The notes under the pieces are model-generated. The model saw only the letters and a list, made by a program, of their open reading frames with translations, had not been told where the DNA came from and did no database searches. From Chitinophaga sp. Cy-1792 (GTDB taxonomy: Bacteria > Bacteroidota > Bacteroidia > Chitinophagales > Chitinophagaceae), in NCBI RefSeq assembly GCF_011752935.1, contig NZ_VWWO01000002.1, positions 1,488,001-1,552,000 of the forward strand: DNA of 64,000 nt, written 5' to 3'. Of the stretch, positions 24,883 to 34,137 are shown in pieces; the stretch's first letter is position 1, and the number at the start of each line of letters is the position of its first letter. The position numbers were made by a program, and so were the translations under genes.

Positions 24883-25818
24883 ATGCAACCTATATTAAAG
24901 GTGGAAAACCTATCGCATAAGTATGCCAGTACATGGGCCATACGCGAGATAAATTTTGAGATCAATGATACCGGTGTGGTAGGACTGCTGGGCTCTAACG
25001 GTGCCGGCAAATCCACTACCATGAATATTATCTGTGGCACCTTGCTGCAAACGGATGGCAATGTATCTATCAATGGATTAAACTTCAAGGACGATCCTGT
25101 CGAATATAAAAAGCAGATTGGCTTTTTGCCGCAGCAGGCACCGCTGTACCTCGACTTCACTGTTCAGGAGTACCTGGAGTATGCCGCGCAGCTCAGGCTG
25201 ATGGACAGACGTTTGATCAAAGGGGCTGTGGATGAGGTGCTGGAGAAAACTACCATTACACAGATGAGATCACGCCTGATTAAAAACCTCTCTGGTGGCT
25301 ATCGTCAGCGGGTAGGCATCGCGCAATCTATCATTAATAAGCCCAAAATGGTGATCCTCGATGAACCTACCAATGGCCTGGACCCTAACCAGATCATCGA
25401 AGCCCGGAAGCTGATCCGTGAAATAGCACAGGACCGCGCGGTATTGTTGTCGTCGCATGTGTTATCGGAAATTAACCTGCTCGCAAAGGAAATCATCATG
25501 ATCGAAGCCGGTCAGGTAGTATTCTCCGACAGCCTGGATGCTTTCAATAATATCCTGCAACCCAATACCATGGTGGCCAGAATGTTGCATATGCCTGCAC
25601 CCGAAGAATTGCTGGCGCTGGAAGATGTACAGAAAGTAGAGATGCTGCCCGATAACCGTTGCAGGATCTATTTTCTTCCCAACGAAGACCTGGCGGAAAG
25701 AATAGTGAAAAAAAGTACAGAGAAAAACTGGCGCCTCACGGCTATTCACACAGAGTCTTCCGGTATGGACGATGTGTTTAAACAATTATCATCAAATTCT
25801 TCTTCAATCCTACACTAA
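24883..25818 (+). CDS. ABC transporter ATP-binding protein, GldA-like
   Basis: The 311-residue ATPase has Walker A GSNGAGKST (37-45), Q-loop region IGFLPQQAPLYLD, signature LSGGYRQRVGIAQS (from about 135) and Walker B MVILDEPTNGLDP (from about 155), then a C-terminal extension of about 90 residues. It resembles GldA of the gliding machinery and NosF/CcmA-type ABC-2 ATPases. Its stop overlaps the start of the fused permease gene. Partner choice is therefore clear; whether it exports a substrate or works mechanically is not. Confidence 0.92.
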   Translation: MQPILKVENLSHKYASTWAIREINFEINDTGVVGLLGSNGAGKSTTMNIICGTLLQTDGNVSINGLNFKDDPVEYKKQIGFLPQQAPLYLDFTVQEYLEYAAQLRLMDRRLIKGAVDEVLEKTTITQMRSRLIKNLSGGYRQRVGIAQSIINKPKMVILDEPTNGLDPNQIIEARKLIREIAQDRAVLLSSHVLSEINLLAKEIIMIEAGQVVFSDSLDAFNNILQPNTMVARMLHMPAPEELLALEDVQKVEMLPDNRCRIYFLPNEDLAERIVKKSTEKNWRLTAIHTESSGMDDVFKQLSSNSSSILH

Positions 25819-28142
25819 TGAGAGCAGTTTTTAATATAGCGCGGGCGGAATTACGGTATTTTTTCTTTTCTCCGATTGCATGGTTTGTATTGATATTATT
25901 CCTGATGTCCAGCGCGGGCATCATTATGGGAAACCTGACGGATATGGCAGTACAGCAGGATGCCTTCCTGGAACTGCAGGGAAATGCTTTCCCGGGATTT
26001 CTCAATTTGCCGCTGACAAAAATAGTGATCGGGAAGGGGATCGACACGGTAATGATGATCTTCTTTCTGTTCATTCCACTGCTGACAATGGGCGTGATCA
26101 ACAGGGAATATGCCGGTGGTACCATTAAACTGTTGCATTCATCACCTTTGAAAACACGTCAGATCATCCTGGGCAAGTTCCTGGGCGTATACAGCTTCGT
26201 ATGCATTATGATCCTGATATTCATGGTAGAATTAACCATCCTGACTTTTTCCATTAAGGATGTAGAGTTGCTGCATATACTTTCTATGTTACTGGGTTTC
26301 TTCCTGCTGGCGGCTATGTACGTGGCAATAGGTATGTATATCTCCAGTTTAACAACTTATCCGATTGTGGCTGGCATTGGTACTTTTGTAGTATTGGTAG
26401 GGCTCTCGGCATTGGGCCTGGTATTCCAGGGTACAGACTATTTAAGGGATATAACTTATTTCCTTTCCAGTTCCGGAAGAGCAGAAAATTTGTTAGCTGG
26501 TCTGATTACCACCAAAGACCTCCTCTACTTCGTCAGTATTATTGCCCTGTTTATCATTTTCACCATCATTAAGACCAAATCTGTTACAGAGTCGAAGTCG
26601 TGGCGTGTATCAGCTGGCAGGTACCTGTCGGTATTCGTGATAACGGTAGTGATCCTCGTCGTTTCTTCCCGTCATGGACTGATTGGCTATTGGGATGTAA
26701 CCAGAGGTAAAACCAATACACTGCATGAAAATACACAGGGTGTATTGAAAAAACTGGATGGGTCGCCGGTTAAAGTAACGCTTTATACCAACCTGTTAGG
26801 TTATAACCTGAAAGATGGGTTGCCAAATGCGCGTAACAGCTATTTGTGGAACTTCTGGGCGAAGTACCGCCGCTTCTACAATAATATGGAGTTTGAATAT
26901 GTGTATTACTATGATGTTAACAAGGGAGATAGTTCTATATATCAAATGTTCCCTGGTAAGTCGCTGGTAGAAATAGCAGAGAAGTACGCAGAAATGAACA
27001 AAACAGATCTCTCTTTATACAAAACACCGGCGGAAATAAAGCAAATCGTGGATTTGGATGAAGAGGCCAAAGGTTTGCTCATGCAGGTGGAGTATAAAGG
27101 GAAAAAGGAGTGGCTGAGAACCTACCAGGACCCGGAGATTTTTCCAAGTGAAAAGAATGTTTCCGGTACACTGTTGCGTTTAATGCATGATACTACTCCT
27201 ATTTTTAAATTTTTGTCGGGCCACTTTGAGCGTTCGCCACTGAAGTCTGGTGAGCGGGAATATGGCAATCATACTGTCAATAAATCAAACCGGAAAGCAC
27301 TGATCAACCTGGGCCTGAATTTCGATACTATTACAGCCGTAGGTGCCGGCGCATTCCGTTCTGAAGACGTGCTGGTCATCTCTGATCCTAAATCTATACT
27401 GGATAAAACTATCATTGACAGCGTAAAACAGTATATCGACCGCGGTGGAAATGCTATGTTCTATACAGAACCCGGCAAACAATTTATCATGAACGCTATC
27501 CTGAACCATGTAGGCGTGAATGCAGAGGAAGGTACTATCGTGAGACCTAACCCGCATGACTTGCCAACTAAATTTGGTGGATTGATTTCCAGGAAAGGGA
27601 TAGATATGGCAGATGAGGAGAAATTTTTCTATTTCAAAAATGGTATTGTAAATGCCTGCTATACCGCTATTACCGGGGCAAGTGCCCTGACGTATTCAGA
27701 TACCAGCGGATTTAAGGTAGAACAGATTACCACCATAAAAAATGAACCGGGTACCTGGGTGGAAAAAGGCCTGCTGGTGGTCGATTCCGCAGCACCGGTA
27801 TTCAATGCAGCGGAAGGTGACTACAGAACAGAAGCACCTTATGCGGTGGGACTGGAGCTCACCCGGAAAATCGGTAACAAAATGCAGAAGATTATCATTT
27901 CCAGCGATGCAGATATGATGTCTGTTATCAGAGGGGATGGTCAGGATTATGGCAATGCATTCTACAGCTATGCTGTAGATAATGAATATCCTGTTTATCA
28001 CAATTTCGCGCTGCCGAAGGATATATGGCTGACCATCAGAAAAGCCCCGGCGAAAACAATGAAGATGACCTTGCAATATATAGTGCCTGCCTTTATCCTT
28101 GCCGCAGGTATCGTGATATTGATAAGAAGAAAACGCAAATAG
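25818..28142 (+). CDS. fused GldF-GldG-type ABC permease and periplasmic domain protein
   Basis: The 774-residue protein joins two proteins that are separate in gliding Flavobacteria. Residues 1-255 are an ABC-2 permease with six helices (SPIAWFVLILFLMSSAGIIM at the start, then INREYAGGTIKLLHSSPLKT). After a linker and a seventh helix (about 272-288), residues about 300-745 form a GldG-type domain (NTLHENTQGVLKKLDGSPVK, VLVISDPKSIL, AMFYTEPGKQFIMN), and a last helix (about 753-768) is followed by RRKRK. It overlaps the ATPase gene by one base. Whether it takes part in gliding or in a separate export or signalling process is not visible. Confidence 0.88.
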   Translation: MRAVFNIARAELRYFFFSPIAWFVLILFLMSSAGIIMGNLTDMAVQQDAFLELQGNAFPGFLNLPLTKIVIGKGIDTVMMIFFLFIPLLTMGVINREYAGGTIKLLHSSPLKTRQIILGKFLGVYSFVCIMILIFMVELTILTFSIKDVELLHILSMLLGFFLLAAMYVAIGMYISSLTTYPIVAGIGTFVVLVGLSALGLVFQGTDYLRDITYFLSSSGRAENLLAGLITTKDLLYFVSIIALFIIFTIIKTKSVTESKSWRVSAGRYLSVFVITVVILVVSSRHGLIGYWDVTRGKTNTLHENTQGVLKKLDGSPVKVTLYTNLLGYNLKDGLPNARNSYLWNFWAKYRRFYNNMEFEYVYYYDVNKGDSSIYQMFPGKSLVEIAEKYAEMNKTDLSLYKTPAEIKQIVDLDEEAKGLLMQVEYKGKKEWLRTYQDPEIFPSEKNVSGTLLRLMHDTTPIFKFLSGHFERSPLKSGEREYGNHTVNKSNRKALINLGLNFDTITAVGAGAFRSEDVLVISDPKSILDKTIIDSVKQYIDRGGNAMFYTEPGKQFIMNAILNHVGVNAEEGTIVRPNPHDLPTKFGGLISRKGIDMADEEKFFYFKNGIVNACYTAITGASALTYSDTSGFKVEQITTIKNEPGTWVEKGLLVVDSAAPVFNAAEGDYRTEAPYAVGLELTRKIGNKMQKIIISSDADMMSVIRGDGQDYGNAFYSYAVDNEYPVYHNFALPKDIWLTIRKAPAKTMKMTLQYIVPAFILAAGIVILIRRKRK

Positions 28143-28176
28143 CGGGAGACTTAATTGTTTTATAAAAAGTATAATT

Positions 28177-29490
28177 ATGTATTTGCAGACAGATACGCAG
28201 ACGATAGATGACCTGCGCTTGTTTTCGAAGGCCGACACTCCAGGTATATACGATATATATAACCATTCCTTTACCCGTGGCGGTCAAACCATTATGGAAG
28301 CCATGTTCAGAAAACCGCTGAACAACAGGGATGCCATCATTAGACGGATCAATACAATCGAGGCTTTTGTGAAAATGAATGCCACCTTTCCTTTCGATGG
28401 TGTTTTGCTGGACCAGGCGGAGAAATACATCTCTTTTGATGATAACCCGGATGGTGGCACAAAAGTCTCCCTCAGCGAGAAGGAAATACAGCATGGGATT
28501 ATTTCAGTAATTGATCTTTTTCACAGGCTCAGACAGTACCTGGAATCCCCGGAAATAGCCTCGGTGAAAGAGCTGGAGGACGAACGAAAGGCAGCTGCCG
28601 GCCTGTTGAATGATCCTGCATTTATACCGGTGTTTAACGAAAAGCCCAATGCGAGGATTTCGTTCGCCGCCGTTACCGCCTTTGATGTGCTGATACGCAA
28701 TAAAGAGAAACAGAAGGTATTACAGTTGCTACAGTTTATTTATCATATCGATGTATATGTTTCTGTTGCAGCGGTTACACGTAAGCATAATATGGTATTC
28801 CCGGTGGTACACCCGAAAGGTACCAGTATTTTAAAAGTGGATGGGGTTTACCATCCACTTTTAAAGAATGCTGTTGCCAACAGTCTTCATATGACACCTT
28901 CCCGTAACCTGGTATTCCTTACCGGCGCCAACATGGCGGGAAAGTCTACCTTTCTGCGCTCTTTTAGTACTGCTGTTTACATCGCTCATATGGGCTTCCC
29001 GGTAGCTGCTGCTGCTATGGAGTTTTCGGTGATGGATGGTGTATACACTACTATCAACCTGCCGGATAACCTGGGCATCGGTGCCAGTCATTTTTATGCG
29101 GAAGTATTACGGGTGAAAAAAATCGGGCAGGAACTCAGCGAAGGGAAAGCACTGTTTGTACTTTTCGATGAACTATTCAGGGGTACGAACGTAAAGGATG
29201 CCCTGGAAGGTACCCTGGCAGTTTGTACGGCCTTTACCAACCGGACAGACAGTAAATTCATCATCTCCTCTCATATCATTGAAGCGGCAGATGAGTTGCG
29301 GAAAAAAGAGAGTGCCGCGTTTTATTTTCTTCCTACGGTAATGAACGGATCGGTGCCTGAATATACCTATACCTTACAGGAAGGTGTTACCAATGATAAG
29401 CACGGTATGATCATTATCAATAATGAAGGTATACTGGATATTCTCCGGAAGGGAAACAAAGGCGGAAAACGGTTAAAAAAGCAATTATGA
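28177..29490 (+). CDS. MutS-type ATPase, first of a tandem pair
   Basis: The 437-residue protein has a helical lever/clamp-like part (residues 1-230; SKADTPGIYDIYNHSFTRGG resembles MutS domain III) and a complete MutS ATPase domain: LTGANMAGKSTFLRS (from about 248), ALFVLFDELFRGTN (Walker B), and IISSHIIEAADEL in place of the FATHYHEL motif. The N-terminal mismatch-recognition and connector domains of MutS (with the Phe-x-Glu reader) are absent, so it should not read mismatches. It overlaps the next gene by four bases. Related short MutS proteins are of unknown role. The context (SusCD, ABC) is unlike DNA repair. Confidence 0.88.
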   Translation: MYLQTDTQTIDDLRLFSKADTPGIYDIYNHSFTRGGQTIMEAMFRKPLNNRDAIIRRINTIEAFVKMNATFPFDGVLLDQAEKYISFDDNPDGGTKVSLSEKEIQHGIISVIDLFHRLRQYLESPEIASVKELEDERKAAAGLLNDPAFIPVFNEKPNARISFAAVTAFDVLIRNKEKQKVLQLLQFIYHIDVYVSVAAVTRKHNMVFPVVHPKGTSILKVDGVYHPLLKNAVANSLHMTPSRNLVFLTGANMAGKSTFLRSFSTAVYIAHMGFPVAAAAMEFSVMDGVYTTINLPDNLGIGASHFYAEVLRVKKIGQELSEGKALFVLFDELFRGTNVKDALEGTLAVCTAFTNRTDSKFIISSHIIEAADELRKKESAAFYFLPTVMNGSVPEYTYTLQEGVTNDKHGMIIINNEGILDILRKGNKGGKRLKKQL

Positions 29491-30806
29491 GTTTTAAAAT
29501 AGATCGTCAGTCAGTAGGGGAACTGAACCTGATGGGGAAATTCCGGCAGGGATCAGTATACTTTTTATTCAATAAAGTCAGGACCCGTATCGGGGAGAAA
29601 TTGATGGATGACATGTTTGCGCATCCGTTAAATGATGCTGCCGCCATCAACACGAGGGTAGCAGTGTTTGGATTTTTTGAAGCCCGGGCTATTACATTTC
29701 CTTTTGAACCTGACCAGGTAGCGCTGATGCGGGAATATATTGACGCTACCGCAGATAAATCGCAATGGGCGGTGACGGCAGACCTGCACCTGCAGAAGTT
29801 CCTGGCTGCCCTCACAAAAGATGGTCGTTTCAAAAATACGTTACTGCAGCTCCAGGCAACGATCGTTACACTGAAAAAATGCTATGGGTTGCTCACATTG
29901 CTGAAAATGGAAAATGGTCCGTTGCAGGGCCGTGTGCAGGCCTTGCTGGCTATCATGGAGCAAAAAGATATCCGCAGAATCGTGGACAGCGACATCTACA
30001 AGAACATGTCGACCCAAACGGTAGCTGAATATGATTTCCTGTTGCGCAACAGGTACAACGCCGCCATGAAAGATGTGTTGCAGTTCATTGCTGAAACAGA
30101 TGTATACATCGCCGTTAGTAATGTATCACGTGAACGACATTTCTGTTATGCCAGGGCTGTGGAGAAAGAAGAAAATATCTTACATGCCCGAAACCTCAGG
30201 CATCCCTGTATATTGAAGGCTGTCGGCAACGACCTGACCATGCAGGAGGGGAGTAATGTCGTGTTCCTTACTGGCGCCAATATGGCGGGGAAGTCGACCT
30301 GGATGAAATCCATTGGTATCAGTATGTATATGGCGCATATCGGTTTTCCGGTTGCCGCCGGTGAAATGGTTTTTTCCGTACGGGAAGGCATTTTCTCCAG
30401 TATCAATGTGGCGGACAACATTGCGATGGGGTACAGCCATTTCTACGCAGAAGTGGTAAGGGTGAAGGACGCCGCGTTGGCAGCGGCTACCGGCGAACAC
30501 CTCCTGCTGATGTTTGATGAATTGTTTAAAGGTACCAATGTGAAAGATGCCTTTGACGGTACACTGGCAGTGACAGAAGGATTTGCCGAATACAATAACT
30601 GCCTGTTTATAGTGTCTACCCATATTATAGAAGTTGGTGAAGCACTGAAAGATTTACCCAACGTGCAGTTCAGGTATATGCCTACCGTACTGGAGGGAAA
30701 TGTGCCGAGGTATACCTATACCTTGCAGGAAGGCATTACCGAAGACCGCCAGGGCATGATGATTATCGAAAACGAAGGTATTATTGCGCTGATCAATAAA
30801 AGGTAA
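29487..30806 (+). CDS. MutS-type ATPase, second of a tandem pair
   Basis: This 439-residue protein is a paralogue of its upstream neighbour: helical N-terminal half, then LTGANMAGKSTWMKS (from about 260), LLMFDELFKGTNVKDAFDG and IVSTHIIEVGEAL. The C-terminal YTLQEGITEDRQGMMIIENEG matches YTLQEGVTNDKHGMIIINNEG of the first copy. It starts with ATGA overlapping the first gene's stop, so the two are co-translated and likely form a heterodimer, as eukaryotic MutS homologues do. No mismatch-reading domain and no nuclease domain such as Smr is visible. Confidence 0.88.
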   Translation: MSFKIDRQSVGELNLMGKFRQGSVYFLFNKVRTRIGEKLMDDMFAHPLNDAAAINTRVAVFGFFEARAITFPFEPDQVALMREYIDATADKSQWAVTADLHLQKFLAALTKDGRFKNTLLQLQATIVTLKKCYGLLTLLKMENGPLQGRVQALLAIMEQKDIRRIVDSDIYKNMSTQTVAEYDFLLRNRYNAAMKDVLQFIAETDVYIAVSNVSRERHFCYARAVEKEENILHARNLRHPCILKAVGNDLTMQEGSNVVFLTGANMAGKSTWMKSIGISMYMAHIGFPVAAGEMVFSVREGIFSSINVADNIAMGYSHFYAEVVRVKDAALAAATGEHLLLMFDELFKGTNVKDAFDGTLAVTEGFAEYNNCLFIVSTHIIEVGEALKDLPNVQFRYMPTVLEGNVPRYTYTLQEGITEDRQGMMIIENEGIIALINKR

Positions 30807-30868
30807 CCTGCCTGATTAAACCGCGGCTGCATGCCGCCTGATTTCTACTTATTAAAACTACAATTAGC

Positions 30869-32347
30869 ATGAAGCAAATATTTGCCTCAGGGATACTTAT
30901 GTCCCTACTTTCCACTACTGCCATGGCTCAGGTACAGCCATTTACGGGCTTTTCCAGGCAAGACCTGAAAGACGATTTTAAATATGCGGTGGAGCTGTTG
31001 AAGAAACAACATCCCAATCCATACAAATTTACCGACACTACCACCTTTAACAGAAAGATGGACTCCCTGATGAACCGCCTGGATAAGGACCCTTCTCTGT
31101 TAAGTGCTTTACGGTATTCGCCTGTACAGTTATTCAATGATGTGCACCTGAAGCTGGATTACGAGGAGGAGCGTGTTATTGGTATTTTCTATGGTATTAA
31201 CCATTTTCCACTGGCTACCACTACGTTTAAAGACAGGATCATTGTGAATGCCAAAGGAGAAGTAATCCCATTTGGTGCAGAGATCCTGAGTATTAATAAG
31301 ATGCCTGCCACCAAAATTCTGAGTGAAATCAACTATGCTACCTATAGCGATGGTTTTATCAAAACAGGGGCGGAGCGCACAACAACAAACCTGAGCTTGT
31401 TCATCAGCCTTGTCTTTCCCGAATCTACCAGCTATGAGGTCGTATATAAGGAATATGGCGCTAAAACTACCAATACCATACAATTAAAAGCCGTTGACGC
31501 TAAAACCGGGTACCATAACAGAAGCCTGGGAGAGCTGCCTTTTAATTCCTTCCTGAAACGTGCCTATGTTACCAAAGAATACCAGGACAAGGAATCTACC
31601 GCAATCCTCACCGTACTCACATTCATGCTGCAGGAAAATGCGATGTATAAGGAGTTGAGTGATTTTTTTGCAGAAGTAAAGAAACGCAATATCAATAACG
31701 TTATTATCGATATCCGTTCCAATGGTGGAGGTAATCCGAATATGTCGGCACTGCTGTATTCCTTTGTGGCCTTACGTCCGTTCGATAATGTTTTCAATTA
31801 CCGGACAAAAAACATCGAACTGCACGATTCCGAAAACCTGTTGAATGGATATGGTACCAAGATGAGTGAAGAAGAGGTAACGCAAACCGCTAACTTCCTC
31901 AGGCAACGTTTCGATTACGATAGTGCCGCCGGATTTTACTATGGTAATGCACGGCTGACAGAAGGTTCTATATCCAATTATCCACCGGATAAAAATAATT
32001 TTAAAGGTAACGTCTATGTGTTGACCAGCGGAGGAACGGTAAGTGCGGCCACCTATTTTGCTGCTCTGGTGAAGAACAATGGCCGTGGCATACTGGTAGG
32101 CTCCGAAACCGGCAGCGGTGAGGCTTCTACGACCGCAGCATGGTTCAATACCTATACACTGCCTAAAACAAAAAGTAAGTTAACCGTACCTATGAGTGAA
32201 ATATATTTTATGAAGGCTAAACAGGATAACGGGCGGGGTTGCCTGCCCGATAAGGAGCTGACGTTTGAAGCGTTTCAGCAGTATATCCGTGCCGGCAAAG
32301 ATCCGGAGATTCAGTATACGATGGATCTCATCAAAGCCGGAAAGTAA
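30869..32347 (+). CDS. secreted S41-family peptidase
   Basis: The 492-residue protein has a signal peptide (cleavage after about residue 20, TTAMAQ), a helical N-terminal domain (about 25-110), a central PDZ-less region and the C-terminal tail-specific protease core: NNVIIDIRSNGGGNPNMSAL and VLTSGGTVSAATYFAALV with the probable catalytic Ser near residue 391, then ILVGSETGSGEAS. The usual Lys of the Ser-Lys dyad is not clear to me. It lies 62 bases after the second MutS gene in the same direction and is followed by a strong terminator, so it probably ends the operon. The substrate is unknown. Confidence 0.85.
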   Translation: MKQIFASGILMSLLSTTAMAQVQPFTGFSRQDLKDDFKYAVELLKKQHPNPYKFTDTTTFNRKMDSLMNRLDKDPSLLSALRYSPVQLFNDVHLKLDYEEERVIGIFYGINHFPLATTTFKDRIIVNAKGEVIPFGAEILSINKMPATKILSEINYATYSDGFIKTGAERTTTNLSLFISLVFPESTSYEVVYKEYGAKTTNTIQLKAVDAKTGYHNRSLGELPFNSFLKRAYVTKEYQDKESTAILTVLTFMLQENAMYKELSDFFAEVKKRNINNVIIDIRSNGGGNPNMSALLYSFVALRPFDNVFNYRTKNIELHDSENLLNGYGTKMSEEEVTQTANFLRQRFDYDSAAGFYYGNARLTEGSISNYPPDKNNFKGNVYVLTSGGTVSAATYFAALVKNNGRGILVGSETGSGEASTTAAWFNTYTLPKTKSKLTVPMSEIYFMKAKQDNGRGCLPDKELTFEAFQQYIRAGKDPEIQYTMDLIKAGK

Positions 32348-32398
32348 AAGCCGAAATTATTACCCCAGCCCCCCCTCCTGATAACCAATACTTAGATG

Positions 32399-32435
32399 AA
32401 AAAGCCTTGAAAGAAATTTCTTTCGAGGCTTTTTT
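32399..32435. terminator. bidirectional terminator
   Basis: AAAAAGCCT and AGGCTTTTT flank GAAAGAAA and TTTCTTTC with one T/G pair, a stem of up to 17 pairs that is flanked by A and T runs. It separates the S41 gene (+) from the DUF4199 gene (-), which converge, and ends the locus 1 operon. Confidence 0.85.
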
Positions 32436-32442
32436 ATGCCAG

Positions 32443-32937
32443 CTACGTTGATTTTTTTGTCCTGACAAATGCAGCGATGAGCAGTGAAAAAATCAGTCCG
32501 GTAATCAGGCCACCGAAAATACTTGCGATAATATAAGCACGGATGTTCAGCCTGGTATTAGCTTCCAGCTCACTCATTCCCTGCGTGTTAATTGCAAAAT
32601 TGCGCATATTTGTAAAGAAATCCGGCGATAATAGATTCATGGCGATCATCTGACTAAGCGGACTAAGCAGGATGACGAAGAAGGTTAATATCATGCCTGA
32701 TTTAAACGCTTGCTTAAAGGAAATGCTGTCATGAAAATATTTCTTTCTTTTGTCTATGATGGCGGAGCGATAAAGGAGAAATGAAGGGATCAGCACCATT
32801 ACCGAAACCACAGGCTGATAGGCGATTCGGGTAGAATGAAATCCTAGTGTCTTTTCCAATGTAATCCATGCAAGATACATAGCAAAAAATATCACCGCCC
32901 ATTTGCCTTCAATTTTATAGGTTGCCATAGGTCTCAT
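32443..32937 (-). CDS. DUF4199 family membrane protein
   Basis: I choose the ATG at 32937, whose ATGA overlaps the TGA of the upstream gene; an ATG at 32961 lies inside that gene and one at 32928 is also possible. The 164-residue protein has four membrane helices: about 11-28, 38-55, 84-105 and 132-155. The layout and the FHDSISFKQAFKSGM segment after the second helix are typical of the DUF4199 family, common in Bacteroidota and without known function. It is coupled to a DUF1801 gene. Confidence 0.75.
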   Translation of the reverse strand: MRPMATYKIEGKWAVIFFAMYLAWITLEKTLGFHSTRIAYQPVVSVMVLIPSFLLYRSAIIDKRKKYFHDSISFKQAFKSGMILTFFVILLSPLSQMIAMNLLSPDFFTNMRNFAINTQGMSELEANTRLNIRAYIIASIFGGLITGLIFSLLIAAFVRTKKST

Positions 32938-33293
32938 TTTTTGTCCATTATTTGCATCCATTCTTTTATAACCGCCTTCAGGTCATTACTTTTGGCTTTT
33001 ACCTCTGCCATGCTGCCAAACCTGGCATAGGCCTTTCCTTTAGGAGCAGGTTCGAGTATAGGATGGCCTGTCAGTATATCAGCCTGATGAAATACCAGTA
33101 CTGCCTGTTCTTTAACGCGGGGACTGATGGTCGCTATGTCGCCTTTGTAGTAAAAGCTGGGACCACCCCATTTAACTTCTTCGGTAATGGAAGGGTCCAC
33201 CTCCAGGATGAGTTGTCGGAGAGCCTTCATTTCTTGTTTTTTCGGATGATTGAGGTCGGAGAAGAAATCATCTGCTTTAATTGTCTTTGCCAT
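32934..33293 (-). CDS. DUF1801 / YdhG-like protein
   Basis: The 119-residue protein matches the DUF1801 fold (iron-sulfur-assembly-scaffold-like ferredoxin fold): EMKALRQLILEVDPSITEEVKWGGPSFYYKG, MLVFHQ-like strand and a C-terminal helix. Family members are of unknown function. It overlaps the DUF4199 gene by four bases. Fourteen codons precede the family core. Confidence 0.85.
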   Translation of the reverse strand: MAKTIKADDFFSDLNHPKKQEMKALRQLILEVDPSITEEVKWGGPSFYYKGDIATISPRVKEQAVLVFHQADILTGHPILEPAPKGKAYARFGSMAEVKAKSNDLKAVIKEWMQIMDKK

Positions 33294-33444
33294 AATAAAA
33301 TCGTTTATGTCAGCAATAACCGGAATTGCCGTGTTGAAAATAATATAGGTCAGTACAGACTTCCAGAAAGCTGTCCGGTTCAGGTAAGAACGAAATTAGC
33401 TGGCAGTGGGGACAAAAAAATTTACAAATGTTGAAATGGAGGAA

Positions 33445-34020
33445 TTACTTTCCTGCAATTATCCGGCTTAACTGTGTGGCGGTTATGCCAAGGTAAGATG
33501 CTATATGATATTTTTTTAAACGGGAAAGGATGGGCTTGTAGGTTTCCAGGAAACCTTCATATCTCTTAGCGGCAGTGTCCGTGCGAAAGGAAATCTCCAG
33601 TGGTTCTTTTTCGATTACCCAGTGTTTTTCGAGATAGTTAATATAAAAAAGTGCGAGGTCGTTATGACGCTCTACCAGTTTTCTGAAACTGGCAAAATCA
33701 TATTCCAGTACTTCCGTTTCTTCTATCGCTATAATAGAGAATCGGCTGGGAGTTTGGGTCATGGTGGCTACCACAGAGGCTGCAAACCTGTTTTCCGGGA
33801 AGAAATATTTTATTATCATTTCACCTTCATCCGGAAAGTAGGATTGATAGGCAAGCCCTTTACAGATAAAAGATACCTTGCCCGGTACCTGACCTTCTTT
33901 GATGAGGTAATCATGCTTCCCATAAATTCGTGGCCGCAGCAATGCATCCCAGTCTGCTGCTGCCTCGGCTGATATGGGGTAGTATTTCCGGATTTGCTGA
34001 AAGAAAATCTCCTTACTCAT
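33445..34020 (-). CDS. Crp/Fnr-family transcriptional regulator
   Basis: The 191-residue protein has a cyclic-nucleotide-binding-like beta barrel (about 25-115, LIKEGQVPGKVSFICKGLAY, EMIIKYFFPENRFAAS) and a C-terminal helix-turn-helix (KKYHIASYLGITATQLSRI, ending in IIAGK). The phosphate-binding cassette residues for cAMP (R-T/S) are not present, as in most short Bacteroidota members of this group. Target genes are unknown; it is transcribed away from the DUF1801 gene only by distance, being on the same strand with 151 bases between. Confidence 0.9.
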   Translation of the reverse strand: MSKEIFFQQIRKYYPISAEAAADWDALLRPRIYGKHDYLIKEGQVPGKVSFICKGLAYQSYFPDEGEMIIKYFFPENRFAASVVATMTQTPSRFSIIAIEETEVLEYDFASFRKLVERHNDLALFYINYLEKHWVIEKEPLEISFRTDTAAKRYEGFLETYKPILSRLKKYHIASYLGITATQLSRIIAGK

Positions 34021-34137
34021 AAATCGCTGATTGTATTAAAATATAATACAAATCTCCAGGAAATACCAGCAATAGATGAAGGCTAAGCCGACAAAAAGTG
34101 GGGAGAATACGACACACGTTTAAATCCCCGGCCAGAC

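Noticed and set aside
28177..30806. DNA mismatch repair operon
   Set aside because: The mismatch-reading domain is absent in both proteins, no MutL-like gene is near, and the neighbours encode envelope functions.
33622..33972. Plus-strand 116-codon reading frame
   Set aside because: Antisense to the Crp/Fnr gene, whose helix-turn-helix and beta barrel are clear.
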